A stretch of DNA of 64,000 bases, from the NCBI RefSeq assembly GCF_029760955.1, contig NZ_CP121682.1, positions 5,580,001-5,644,000 on the forward strand, given 5' to 3'. The notes beneath the pieces are model-generated. The model did not search any database. It worked only from the letters and a program-made list of their open reading frames with translations, and had not been told where the DNA came from. Below are positions 25,392 to 33,775 of this stretch, piece after piece. A program made the position numbers and the translations under genes. The DNA is from Streptomyces cathayae (lineage in GTDB: Bacteria > Actinomycetota > Actinomycetes > Streptomycetales > Streptomycetaceae). Position 1 is the first letter of the stretch; every line of letters begins with the position of its first letter.

Positions 25392-26063
25392 TCACTCCAG
25401 CACCCGCGCCAGCGCGAAGCCGTCGTAGCCCTTGCCGCCGACCGTCTGGACCGCCGTACCGGTCAGCCGCGGGTGGTCGGCGATCAGGTCGAGGGCGGCG
25501 CGGGTGCCCAGCACGTCCGGCGCGGTGCTGTCCGCGTCGATCACCCGGCCGCCCCGGACGACGTTGTCGAGGACGATCAGGCTGCCCGTGCGGGTGAGCC
25601 TCAGGGCCCACTCCAGGTAGTGCGGGTTGTTGACCTTGTCGGCGTCGATGAAGACCAGGTCGAACGGGGGAGGGTTCTCGTCGGCCAGCCGGGGCAGCGA
25701 CTCCAGCGCCGGGCCCACCCGCACCTCGACGAGCCGGTCCAGGCCCGCGCGGCCGATGTTGCGGGTGGCGACCTCGGCGTGGCGCGGCTCGTACTCCAGC
25801 GTGATCAGCCGCCCGTCGGCCGGGAGGGCGCGGGCCAGCCAGATGGTGCTGTAGCCGCCGAGGGTGCCGATCTCCAGGATGTACCGGGCACCCTGCGTCC
25901 GGGCGAGGAGCTGGAGCAGCTTGCCCTGGTTGGGGGCGACGGCGATGGGCGGGAGCCCTGCGGCCTCGCTGTCCCGCAGGGCGGCCGCCAGAGCCTCGTC
26001 GTCGGGTGCGAGACGGGCGGCGAAGTAGTCGTCCACCGCGTGCCAGAGCTGCGATTCGCCCAT
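25392..26063 (-). CDS. Class I SAM-dependent O-methyltransferase (caffeoyl-CoA OMT type)
   Basis: 223 residues. ILEIGTLGGYSTIWLARALP near residue 63 is the SAM-binding motif I of the OMT_3 family, LITLEYEPRHAEVA is motif II, and DLVFIDADKVNNPHYLEWAL contains the metal-binding aspartates of cation-dependent catechol OMTs; LIVLDNVVRGG follows. The ATG at 26063 is preceded by AGGAGAGG about 10 nt away. An in-frame extension upstream would add a Lys/Pro/Asp/Glu repeat tract. It is expected to methylate a catechol-like hydroxyl with Mg2+; the substrate is unknown. Confidence 0.9.
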   Translation of the reverse strand: MGESQLWHAVDDYFAARLAPDDEALAAALRDSEAAGLPPIAVAPNQGKLLQLLARTQGARYILEIGTLGGYSTIWLARALPADGRLITLEYEPRHAEVATRNIGRAGLDRLVEVRVGPALESLPRLADENPPPFDLVFIDADKVNNPHYLEWALRLTRTGSLIVLDNVVRGGRVIDADSTAPDVLGTRAALDLIADHPRLTGTAVQTVGGKGYDGFALARVLE

Positions 26064-26380
26064 TCCCCTGTACCTCTCCTCTTTCTCTGGTTTCTCCGGC
26101 TTATCTGGCTTATCTGGTTTCTCCGTCCGGCCGGTGAGGCCGACGCCACCGACCCTCCCATGTGACCCCTCTCGCGTCCCTGCGGGCAACCCGGCCCCCG
26201 GCCGTCCATCGCCTTCCGGACCGAAGCCTGACCGAAGGCGGGACCAAAGCAGGACGGACATCAGGTGAAGCGGGGGTTGCCTGCGTCTCCTTCCGGGGGC
26301 GGCGCGAGCCTCATAAGGTTTGCGGAGGTACCCCCACGCGCGGGACGTGCGGGACCAATGGGGCGGGAGGCCGACGAGGC
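26064..26380. other. Divergent intergenic region with a short tandem-repeat tract
   Basis: There is no convincing gene in these 317 bases. Bases 26086-26125 repeat the unit TTATCTGG/TTTCTCCGG several times. On the minus strand, in frame with the O-methyltransferase, this would read as KPDKPDKPEKPEK. Promoters for both divergent genes should lie here, but I cannot place them with confidence. Confidence 0.6.
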
Positions 26381-28459
26381 GTGGCGAACGCGGAACACAG
26401 GGGGCGACCGGCGGAGACGTTCGGAGCCACGACCGTCGACGGTGCCCGGACACGTCTGCACACGGTGCGCCTCGGACTGTGGCTGCTCGCCGCCGTCCTG
26501 GCCGTACGACAGGTCACCGCCGTCCTGACCACCCCGCGCGGGGAGCGGCTCATGGACCTCGAGACCTGGTTCGGGCACGACGGGGTGCTGCGGGTCAGCG
26601 GCTCGCTCTACGAGTCGACCCGCTTCACCGGCACCCCCTTCGGCGGGCTCGTCCTCAAACCGCTCAGCAGATCCGCCGAGCAGGCCCTGGGCTGGGGCTG
26701 GACCTTCGGCACACTGCTGCTGGTCGTCGCCCTCGGTCTGGTCGCCGTCCGTGCCCTGCCCCACCCGGTCGGCCGGCGCACGGCCCTGCTGGCCGCACCG
26801 GTCGCGGTCAGCCTGCTCATGCTGTCGCTGCCCGTGCGCAACACGCTGTGGCTCGGCCAGACCAGCGTCATCCCCGTCCTGCTCGTCCTGCTCGGCTGCT
26901 TCGTCGCCCACGGACAGCGGACCGGCGGGGCGCTGATCGGTGTCGCCGCCGCCCTCCAGCCCACCCTGCTGCTCTTCGCCCCGCTGCTGTGGTTCACCGG
27001 CCGCCGCCGGGCCGCCGCGGCCTCCGGCGTCGCCTTCGCCGCGGGCACCGCGCTCGCCTGGGCCGCGATGCCGCAGGACGCGTACACCTACTGGGTGCAC
27101 CACATGGCGGGGGTGGGCCTCGGCGGCCGGGCCGACGACCTCGCCAACCAGTCCCTGCACGGCGCCCTGCTCCGCCTCGGCCTCGAAGGCCCCCTCGAGA
27201 TCGGGCTCTTCCTGCTGCTCGGCGCGGCCGTCGCGGCGCTCGGCCTGCGCCGCGCCGTCCGCTACGCCCACGACGGCCAGTTGCTGCTCGCGGTCGCGAT
27301 CACCGGCTGCGCCGCCATCGTCGTCTCCCCGACCGCGTGGCAGCACCAGCTGCTGTGGGTGCTGCTCGCCCTCGTCGGCACCGTCGGCAGACGCGCCGGC
27401 GACCGGCTGCTGTGGCCGGTGGCCGTCGTCCTGGTGATGACGCTGCCCGCCCAGATGATCCTGCCGAACCTGGCGGTCCTCCACCCCGTCCGCGACAACG
27501 CGGTGCTGCTCACCGCGCTCGCCGCCGCCACGGTGATCCCGTTCCTGTCGCGCACCTCGCCGTACTACGACTCACCCGTCCCGACCCGGTACGCCCCGCC
27601 CGTGCCGGCCCGCTGCCGCTACGTCCCGCTGCTGCCGTTCCTGCGCCGGGTCCTGAGCCGCCCCAACCTGCTGCTGGAACTGCTGCTGATCCGGGTCACC
27701 TACGCCGCCTACTCCAAGGTGCGGCTCGCGGCGACCGGCGGCAGGGAGCGCGCGGAGGAGCACGCCCAGCAGATCCTCGACCTGGAGCGCGTGCTCCACC
27801 TGGACATCGAGCACGCGGTCAACCACGCCGTCGTGGAGATCGGCTGGCTGCGGCACTTCTTCGACTTCTACTACACGTCGTTCCACTTCCTCGTCCCGCT
27901 CACGGTCCTCGGCCTGCTGTACTGGCGCCGCCCGGTCGACTACCGCTGGGCCCGCGCGAGCCTGGGCTTCGCCACCCTGCTGGCCCTGCTCGGTTTCTGG
28001 CTCTACCCGCTGGCCCCGCCGCGCCTGATGCCGAACCTCGGGATCATCGACACCGTGCACGGCGTCCAGGACTTCTCCCAGCCGGACTACGGCACCCTCA
28101 CCGCCCTCACCAACCAGTACGCGGCGATGCCGTCCCTGCACTTCGGCTGGTCCCTGTGGTGCGGCGTGGTCATCGCGCTCATCGCCCCGAAGCCGTGGAT
28201 GAAGGCACTCGGCCTGCTGCACCCCCTGTTCACGGCCGCCGCGATCGTCGCCACCGGTAACCACTGGATCCTGGACGCGGCCGGCGGCGCGCTCGTCGTC
28301 GCCGCCGGCTTCGGCCTGACCCACCTCTTCCAGGGCCCCCGCGCCCGCACGACCACGCCCCCGGCACCCGGGCCCGAGGACGCCCCGGCGGTACCGCACC
28401 AGGCGGCGAGCCCGGAGCGGTCGGAAAGCCCGGAGCGACCGGAGAAGGAACGCGCCTGA
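26381..28459 (+). CDS. GT87 (DUF2029) mannosyltransferase-like / PAP2 phosphatase fusion membrane protein
   Basis: 692 residues. The N-terminal two-thirds (to about residue 395) is a polytopic GT-C domain of the GT87 type: an early MDLETWFGHDGVL acidic loop, then repeated helices with LWLGQTSVIPVLLVLLG and SPTAWQHQLLW. The C-terminal third is a PAP2 domain with the catalytic sequence KVRLAATGGRE, PSLHFGWSLWCG and GNHWILDAAGG (the three conserved phosphatase motifs). The GTG start at 26381 was chosen where coding homology begins; an open frame continues to 26162. It probably acts on polyprenyl- or inositol-linked lipids in the membrane. Confidence 0.88.
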   Translation: MANAEHRGRPAETFGATTVDGARTRLHTVRLGLWLLAAVLAVRQVTAVLTTPRGERLMDLETWFGHDGVLRVSGSLYESTRFTGTPFGGLVLKPLSRSAEQALGWGWTFGTLLLVVALGLVAVRALPHPVGRRTALLAAPVAVSLLMLSLPVRNTLWLGQTSVIPVLLVLLGCFVAHGQRTGGALIGVAAALQPTLLLFAPLLWFTGRRRAAAASGVAFAAGTALAWAAMPQDAYTYWVHHMAGVGLGGRADDLANQSLHGALLRLGLEGPLEIGLFLLLGAAVAALGLRRAVRYAHDGQLLLAVAITGCAAIVVSPTAWQHQLLWVLLALVGTVGRRAGDRLLWPVAVVLVMTLPAQMILPNLAVLHPVRDNAVLLTALAAATVIPFLSRTSPYYDSPVPTRYAPPVPARCRYVPLLPFLRRVLSRPNLLLELLLIRVTYAAYSKVRLAATGGRERAEEHAQQILDLERVLHLDIEHAVNHAVVEIGWLRHFFDFYYTSFHFLVPLTVLGLLYWRRPVDYRWARASLGFATLLALLGFWLYPLAPPRLMPNLGIIDTVHGVQDFSQPDYGTLTALTNQYAAMPSLHFGWSLWCGVVIALIAPKPWMKALGLLHPLFTAAAIVATGNHWILDAAGGALVVAAGFGLTHLFQGPRARTTTPPAPGPEDAPAVPHQAASPERSESPERPEKERA

Positions 28460-28545
28460 CCGGGCCGACGGCCGGGCCGCCCTCCACCATCTCGTCCTCG
28501 GCACGCCGACTCTCCCGGCGCTGTCAGGTATCGGCGTGAACACGG

Positions 28546-28586
28546 CGAAGGCGGCGGCCCCGGGGATCGGGGGGCCGCCGCCTTCG
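28546..28586. terminator. Strong bidirectional terminator
   Basis: A perfect 16-bp stem, CGAAGGCGGCGGCCCC with its exact complement, and a 9-nt loop between convergent genes. Confidence 0.85.
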
Positions 28587-28635
28587 GTATGCGGGGGTGG
28601 TGCGGGTGGTGCAGGGGGGGCTGGTGCCGGGTGGG

Positions 28636-29052
28636 TCAGTACCAGTTGTTGGACTGCCAGAAGTCCCAGGCGGCGCAGGGGCTGCCGTAGCGCTCGTTCA
28701 TGTAGCTGAGGCCCCACTGGATCTGGGTGGCGGGGTTGGTCTTCCAGTCGGAGCCGGCCGAGGCCATCTTGGTGGCGGGCAGGGCCTGGACCAGGCCGTA
28801 GGCGCCGCTGGAGGCGTTGGTGGCGGTGTGGTTCCAGCCGCTCTCGCGCTGGACGATGTTCGAGAAGCACTGGTACTGCGCGGGGTCGCCGACGATCTGC
28901 TGCGCGGTCGCCTGGGCCGAGCCCGTGGCCGTGGGGGCCGCCTGCGCGGGGGTGGCGGCGATCAGCGTGCCGCAGGCCGCGGCGGCGAGAGCGGCACCGG
29001 CGAGGGCCTTCTTCGGAGTGGCGACGGCGCGGAGGATGGAAGCGGCGGACAC
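28636..29052 (-). CDS. Secreted transglycosylase-like (SLT fold) protein
   Basis: 138 residues. A Sec signal peptide (KKALAGAALAAAACGTLIAATPAQA, cut after AQA about residue 39) precedes a compact lysozyme-like domain: FSNIVQRESGWNHTATNASSGAYGLVQALP contains the catalytic glutamate in ESGW and the SGAYGLVQ motif, and ends with the aromatic CAAWDFWQSNNWY. The GTG at 29052 follows GAAAGG. It probably cleaves peptidoglycan during growth or spore germination. No LysM domain is present and no c-di-AMP riboswitch is evident in the leader. Confidence 0.9.
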   Translation of the reverse strand: MSAASILRAVATPKKALAGAALAAAACGTLIAATPAQAAPTATGSAQATAQQIVGDPAQYQCFSNIVQRESGWNHTATNASSGAYGLVQALPATKMASAGSDWKTNPATQIQWGLSYMNERYGSPCAAWDFWQSNNWY

Positions 29053-29411
29053 GTGGGGCCTTTCTTCGGGTGCAGGGCGGTCGCCGTGGGCCCGGTCCCG
29101 GACCACAGGGGGTGCGGGGTGAGGCATGCGTCGGCGCCGCGGCCCGTGGGGGCACGTCGGCGCCTGGCGACTGCTCCACAGAAACAGCTCGAGGGTTCGT
29201 CACGCAATGCCCGTGTTTACTAGCCGTGGTCGCATTTCGTGTGCATTGCCGGAATGTGGTCCGCAGGTGTGCGCGCAGGTCGGGGCGGGTGGGGGAGGGG
29301 GGGCGGGGGCGGGCCGAGGGCTACGAGGCCGCTTCGTATGTGATCCGGGCCATGTGGGGTGGTTCACCGTGGCGGGCCGTCGTCGTCACCGTGGGCGTGC
29401 GGGGCGATTAC
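29053..29411. other. Intergenic region, no gene seen
   Basis: These 359 bases separate the transglycosylase start from the convergent end of the ECF operon on the same strand. Open frames here lack family features. The sequence near 29180-29260 is AT-richer than its surroundings and probably contains the transglycosylase promoter. I searched by eye for a ydaO/c-di-AMP riboswitch, often found before such genes, and did not find its conserved blocks. Confidence 0.6.
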
Positions 29412-30269
29412 TCAGGGATGCCCCGTGAAAGTGACCGGCGTCTCGAAAGCGGCCCGGCGGGTGGCGCGGCGCAGGGCGCGGAGGACCGGGGCGCCCAGGG
29501 TCAGGGCCAGGACGACGGTGAGCAGGGCCCGGCCCAGGTCCCAGCCGAGGGACGTGGCCAGGCAGTACGCCACGAAGCGGGCCAGGTTGGCGGGGACCGA
29601 CGCGTCCGGGTCGAAGGAGATGTTCGAGGCGAGGGCGGCCATGAAGGGCCAGCCCGCCATGTTCATCACCGTGCCGTAGGCGAAGGCCGCCAGAAAGCCG
29701 TAGGCGGCGAGCATCCACAGCTCCGCGCGGCCCCGGAGGCGGTCCGGGCCCGGGAGCAGGCCCGCGCCCATCGTGAACCAGCCCATCGCCAGCATCTGGA
29801 ACGGGAGCCACGGGCCGACCCCGCCCGTGAGCAGCGCGGACGCGAACATCGTCACCGAGCCGAGCACGAAGCCGAAGCCGGGGCCGAGGACCCGGCCGCT
29901 CAGCACCATCAGGAAGAACATGGGTTCCAGACCGGCCGTCCCCGCGCCGATGGGGCGCAGGGCCGCGCCCGTCGCCGCCAGGACGCCCAGCATCGCGACC
30001 GCCTTCGGGCCGAGGCCCGACTCCGAGATCGTCGCCGCCACCACCGCGACCAGCAGCACCAGCAGCCCCGCGAAGAGCCACGGCGCGTCCTGCGCGTGGG
30101 CGTTGAGGGTGGAGGCGGGCGGGGCCAGGAAGGGCCAGCCGAAGGCGGCCACGCCCACCGCGCTCACCAGGGCCAGCGCCAGCAGCGACCGCGGTCCCAA
30201 GCGGACGGCCCGCACCTGGCGCTGCGCGCCGGTGACGGTGCCGGTGGTCGGGGTGCGTGCGGGGGTCAT
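29412..30269 (-). CDS. ECF transporter S component, probably cobalamin-specific
   Basis: 285 residues with about seven hydrophobic segments. LGVLAATGAALRPIGAG near residue 108 and the later GFGFVLGSVTMFASALLTGGVGPWLPFQMLAMGWFTMGAG pattern are typical of ECF substrate-binding (S) subunits. The ATG at 30269 overlaps the stop of the ATPase gene (ATGA), so it is last in a five-gene coupled operon. The S subunit determines substrate. The cobalamin riboswitch at the head of the operon points to vitamin B12 or a corrinoid. Sequence alone does not prove the ligand. Confidence 0.88.
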   Translation of the reverse strand: MTPARTPTTGTVTGAQRQVRAVRLGPRSLLALALVSAVGVAAFGWPFLAPPASTLNAHAQDAPWLFAGLLVLLVAVVAATISESGLGPKAVAMLGVLAATGAALRPIGAGTAGLEPMFFLMVLSGRVLGPGFGFVLGSVTMFASALLTGGVGPWLPFQMLAMGWFTMGAGLLPGPDRLRGRAELWMLAAYGFLAAFAYGTVMNMAGWPFMAALASNISFDPDASVPANLARFVAYCLATSLGWDLGRALLTVVLALTLGAPVLRALRRATRRAAFETPVTFTGHP

Positions 30270-31930
30270 GACAGGGCCGCCCGTACCTGGGAGACCGTGA
30301 GCCACTGCTGCGGGGCCAGGATCTTCGCCACCTGGGGGGCGAAGGACGGGGACGCGACGACCACCTCGGCCGCCGGCCCGTCGGCGATGACCTCGCCCTC
30401 GGCGAGCAGGACCACCCGGTGGGCGAGTTCCGCCGCCAGTTCCACGTCGTGCGTGGCCAGGACGATGGCGTGGCCCTCGGCGGCCAGCCCCCGCAGCACG
30501 GCGACCAGGCGGGCCTTCGCCGCGTAGTCCAGGCCGCGGGTCGGCTCGTCGAGCAGGAGCAGGGGCGGGCGGGCGGTGAGGACGACGGCCAGGGCGAGGG
30601 TGAGGCGCTGGCCCTCGGACAGGTCACGGGGGTGCGTGTCGTCCGCGACCCCGGGGAGCAGCTCCGACAGCAGGGCGCGGCAGGTGCCCGCCTCCGCCTC
30701 CGCGTCCCGGTCCGCGGCGGCGCACTCCGCGCCGACCGTGTCCGCGTACAGCAGGTCGCGCGGCTCCTGCGGGACGAGCCCCACCCGGCGGACCAGGTCG
30801 CGGGGGCGGAGGCGGTGGGGCACGGCGTCACCGGTGCGGACCGAGCCGGCGGAGGGTTCGACCAGACCGACCAGCGCGCCGAGCAGCGTCGACTTCCCGG
30901 CGCCGTTGCGGCCCATCAGGGCGACCGTCTCGCCGGGGGCGACCGTCAGGTCGATGTGGCGCAGGGCCTGGACACGGCCGCGGCGGACGGCGAGGGAGCG
31001 GGCTTCCGCCACGGGGGCGGGCGCCGAGGCGTCGGCCCTGGTGCGTGTGAACAGGCGCCGGCCGGAGGGCACGGGAGCCGGAGCCTTCCGTGCGGGCTCC
31101 TGCTGCGCCGCGGCCCCGGCCAGCCGCTCCCGCAGCCCGGCCGCCCGACGGCGCGCGTCCCGCACGGTCAGCGGCAGCGGGGACCACTCCGCGAGCCGGC
31201 CCAGCGCCACCACCGGCGGGAACACCGGGGAGACGGCCATCACCTCCGCCGGTGTGCCGAGCAGTGGGGGCTCGCCCCGCCCCGGCAGCAGCGCCACCCG
31301 GTCGGCGTACTGGATGACGCGTTCCAGCCGGTGCTCGGCCATGAGGACGGTGGTGCCGAGGTCGTGGACCAGGCGCTGGAGGACCGCGAGGACCTCCTCG
31401 GCCGCCGCGGGGTCCAGCGCGGACGTCGGTTCGTCCAGGACCAGCACCCGCGGGTGCGGGGTGAGCACCGAGCCGATGGCGACCCGCTGCTGCTGGCCGC
31501 CGGAGAGCGTCGAGAGGGGACGCCCGCGCAGGCCGGCCAGGCCCAGCAGGTCCAGGGTCTCCTCGACGCGGCGCCGCATCACCTCCGGAGGCAGACCCAA
31601 CGACTCCATGCCGTAGGCGAGTTCGTCCTCGACGACGTCCGTCACGAAATGGGACAGCGGGTCCTGGCCCACCGTGCCCACGACGTCGGCGAGTTCGCGC
31701 GGCTTGTGGGTGCGGGTGTCGCGGCCGGCCACCGTGACCCTGCCGTGCAGAGTGCCGCCGGTGAAGTGCGGTACGAGGCCGCTGACCGCGCCCAGCACGG
31801 TGGACTTGCCGACCCCCGACGGGCCGGCGAGCAGGACGAGTTCACCCTCCGGCACCTCGAAGTCGACGCCCCGCACGGAGGGTTCGGGCAGGCCGTCGTA
31901 CGTCACGGAGACGTTCTCGAAGCGGATCAC
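30266..31930 (-). CDS. ECF transporter ATPase, fused A1-A2 subunits
   Basis: 554 residues with two complete ABC ATPase domains in one chain. The first has GPSGVGKST (about 37-45), LSGGQQQR (about 142) and LVLDEPTSALD. The second has GRNGAGKST (about 338), LSEGQRLTLA (about 433, a slightly divergent signature) and LLLDEPTRGLD. An Ala/Pro-rich linker of about 60 residues joins them. The GTG at 31930 overlaps the permease stop (GTGA). It powers the ECF importer together with the T component just upstream and the S component just downstream. Fused EcfA pairs are common in actinobacteria. Confidence 0.93.
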   Translation of the reverse strand: MIRFENVSVTYDGLPEPSVRGVDFEVPEGELVLLAGPSGVGKSTVLGAVSGLVPHFTGGTLHGRVTVAGRDTRTHKPRELADVVGTVGQDPLSHFVTDVVEDELAYGMESLGLPPEVMRRRVEETLDLLGLAGLRGRPLSTLSGGQQQRVAIGSVLTPHPRVLVLDEPTSALDPAAAEEVLAVLQRLVHDLGTTVLMAEHRLERVIQYADRVALLPGRGEPPLLGTPAEVMAVSPVFPPVVALGRLAEWSPLPLTVRDARRRAAGLRERLAGAAAQQEPARKAPAPVPSGRRLFTRTRADASAPAPVAEARSLAVRRGRVQALRHIDLTVAPGETVALMGRNGAGKSTLLGALVGLVEPSAGSVRTGDAVPHRLRPRDLVRRVGLVPQEPRDLLYADTVGAECAAADRDAEAEAGTCRALLSELLPGVADDTHPRDLSEGQRLTLALAVVLTARPPLLLLDEPTRGLDYAAKARLVAVLRGLAAEGHAIVLATHDVELAAELAHRVVLLAEGEVIADGPAAEVVVASPSFAPQVAKILAPQQWLTVSQVRAALS

Positions 31931-33093
31931 GACGGCTCCTTGCCGGTGTCCTCGGGGGCGGGTGTGACGAAGGCGGGGAGCAGGCCGATCAGTACGGCCG
32001 CCGCCGGCCACAGGGGGAGCGTGGGCGCGACCAGCGGCACCACACCGGGGTGCAGGGCCGCCGGATCACGCGCGGCGGCGAGCGCCAGCAGCGCCGCGAC
32101 CGCCGCGCCGGAGCCGGTGACCAGCCAGGCGCGGGCGTCCCAGCGGTCCGGGCGGTAACGGGTGCGCAGGGAACGCCGGCCGCCCAGCCACAGGCCCGCG
32201 AGCGCGGCGGCGAGACCGGCCAGGAGCACGGGCAGGCCGTGGACGGCGCCCTCGGCGGTGAGCAGTCCGTACGTTCCGGCGCAGACGCCGAGCAGCCCGC
32301 CGAGGGTGAGGGCGGCGGTGGTGCGGCGGATCCCGGCCGGGACCTGCGCGCTGCGGCCGTAACCGCGGGCGTCCATCGCGGCGGCGAGCGCGACCGAACG
32401 CTCCAACGCGCCCTCCAGGACCGGCAGTCCGACCTGCAGCAGCCCCCGGACACCCCGGTCGGGACGGCCCCGCAGCCGGCGGGCGGCGCGCAGCCGCTGG
32501 ACGTCCGCGATCAGGTTCGGCGCGAACGTCAGCGCCACGACGACGGCCACCCCCATCTCGTACAGGGCGCCGGGCAGGGACTTCAGCAGACGGGAGGGGT
32601 TGGCGAGGGCGTTCGCGGCACCGACGCAGATGAGCAGCGTGGCCAGTTTCAGGCCGTCGTACAGGGCGAACGTGAGGGCCTCGGCCGTGACCTCGCCGCC
32701 CAGGCGGATGCCCTGCGCCCAGTCGGGGAGCGGGACCTCGGGCAGATCGACCAGCACACGCGTGCCGGGTACGGGGGAGCCGAGGACGATCGCGAAGAGC
32801 AGGCGGACGGCGAGCACGAGGAGCGCCAGCTTGACGAACGCGCCGTAGGAGCGGGCCCAGGGCGCGTTCGGGCGGCGGGTGGCCACGACGTACGCGGAGA
32901 CGGTCACGAGGAGGGCGAGCAGCAGCGGGTTGGTGGTACGGGTGGCGGCGACACCGAGGGCCAGGGCCCACAGCCACCAGGCACCGGGATGCAGGGCACT
33001 GCCCTGCCGGCGGCGCGAGGCGGGGGCGCCCGGCGGCACCGGACGTCCGGTGCCGGTGCCGGTGCGCCCCCGTGGTCGGGCGCCGCTAGCCAC
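31927..33093 (-). CDS. ECF transporter T component (CbiQ-like permease)
   Basis: 388 residues. Several N-terminal helices precede the CbiQ/EcfT core. Cytoplasmic coupling helices are visible as RLRAARRLRGRPDRG and DARGYGRSAQVP; the latter contains the characteristic A-R-G motif that contacts the ATPases. Further helices follow near the C-terminus (LLTAEGAVHGLPVLLAGLAAALAG). The start is GTG at 33093, overlapping the preceding gene by 8 nt. It forms the ECF module with the fused ATPase. The position between surface proteins and ATPase is the usual operon order for this system in Streptomyces. Confidence 0.9.
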   Translation of the reverse strand: MASGARPRGRTGTGTGRPVPPGAPASRRRQGSALHPGAWWLWALALGVAATRTTNPLLLALLVTVSAYVVATRRPNAPWARSYGAFVKLALLVLAVRLLFAIVLGSPVPGTRVLVDLPEVPLPDWAQGIRLGGEVTAEALTFALYDGLKLATLLICVGAANALANPSRLLKSLPGALYEMGVAVVVALTFAPNLIADVQRLRAARRLRGRPDRGVRGLLQVGLPVLEGALERSVALAAAMDARGYGRSAQVPAGIRRTTAALTLGGLLGVCAGTYGLLTAEGAVHGLPVLLAGLAAALAGLWLGGRRSLRTRYRPDRWDARAWLVTGSGAAVAALLALAAARDPAALHPGVVPLVAPTLPLWPAAAVLIGLLPAFVTPAPEDTGKEPS

Positions 33094-33775
33094 GACGGCG
33101 TACCTGCCAGACCGCCGCCGCCCCCAGCAACGCCACCACGGCGATCCCGGCGACCAGACCGAGCGAGGGGCCGCCGTCGCCCTCCGAGGAGGACGAAGAC
33201 GCCGTCGGCGCCGAGGACTTCGCGCCGTCCTCCCCCTCCGACTTCTCGGGCTTCCCGGGCGCCGGTGCGCTGCCGCCCGACACCTGCTCCCCGCAGCCCT
33301 TCTCCGGATAGCCCGCGATCGCGCACAGCAGGGCGTTGCTGTCGTAGCGCAGGGGCTTGGCGACGGAGGCCAGGGCCTCGGCCGTCGTGGCGTCCGAGGG
33401 GACCCGGGCGCAGGCGGTGCGGCCGTCCGGCGGGGTCTCGCCGGACGGGGCGTCGGCGGCGATACCGAAGTCGATGACCAGGGCCACCCGCTTCTCACCG
33501 TCCTTCGCCGGGGTCTTCGCGCAGATCGCGGCGAAGTCGGCGGCGCCCCGGGGCCGCGTCGCGTCGGCGGAGTCCTCGCTGACGGCGAACCGGAAACCCT
33601 GGACGTCGCCGTCGGCGGGACGGGCCGTCGAGGGCCCCTGGGTGGCGTACGTCCACGCGTCGCCGTCCAGGTCCCAGAACGACCAGTACCGGTAGCCGGC
33701 GGCCTGCGCCTGGCCCACGCCCGCCAGCAGCGGCAGGAGCGCGGCCAGGAACAGCACGGTGGCCCGGCGGATCAC
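33086..33775 (-). CDS. Secreted, C-terminally anchored protein of the B12/ECF operon
   Basis: 229 residues. A signal peptide (RRATVLFLAALLPLLAGVGQAQA) is followed by a roughly 150-residue exported domain starting YRYWSFWDLDGDAWTYATQG, with four cysteines (two pairs likely disulfide-bonded). A Ser/Glu/Lys-rich spacer and a C-terminal transmembrane helix (LGLVAGIAVVALLGAAAVW) with a basic end follow. The GTG at 33775 overlaps the stop of the barrel protein (GTGA). Membrane anchoring beside an ECF transporter suggests a substrate-capture or docking role. By analogy it may correspond to the small beta domain of transcobalamin-type carriers, which is a hypothesis. Confidence 0.8.
   Translation of the reverse strand: MIRRATVLFLAALLPLLAGVGQAQAAGYRYWSFWDLDGDAWTYATQGPSTARPADGDVQGFRFAVSEDSADATRPRGAADFAAICAKTPAKDGEKRVALVIDFGIAADAPSGETPPDGRTACARVPSDATTAEALASVAKPLRYDSNALLCAIAGYPEKGCGEQVSGGSAPAPGKPEKSEGEDGAKSSAPTASSSSSEGDGGPSLGLVAGIAVVALLGAAAVWQVRRRG

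Noticed and set aside
29053..29300. Possible c-di-AMP (ydaO) riboswitch before the secreted transglycosylase
   Set aside because: Cell-wall hydrolase genes in Streptomyces often have one, but the conserved aptamer blocks could not be found on the minus strand.
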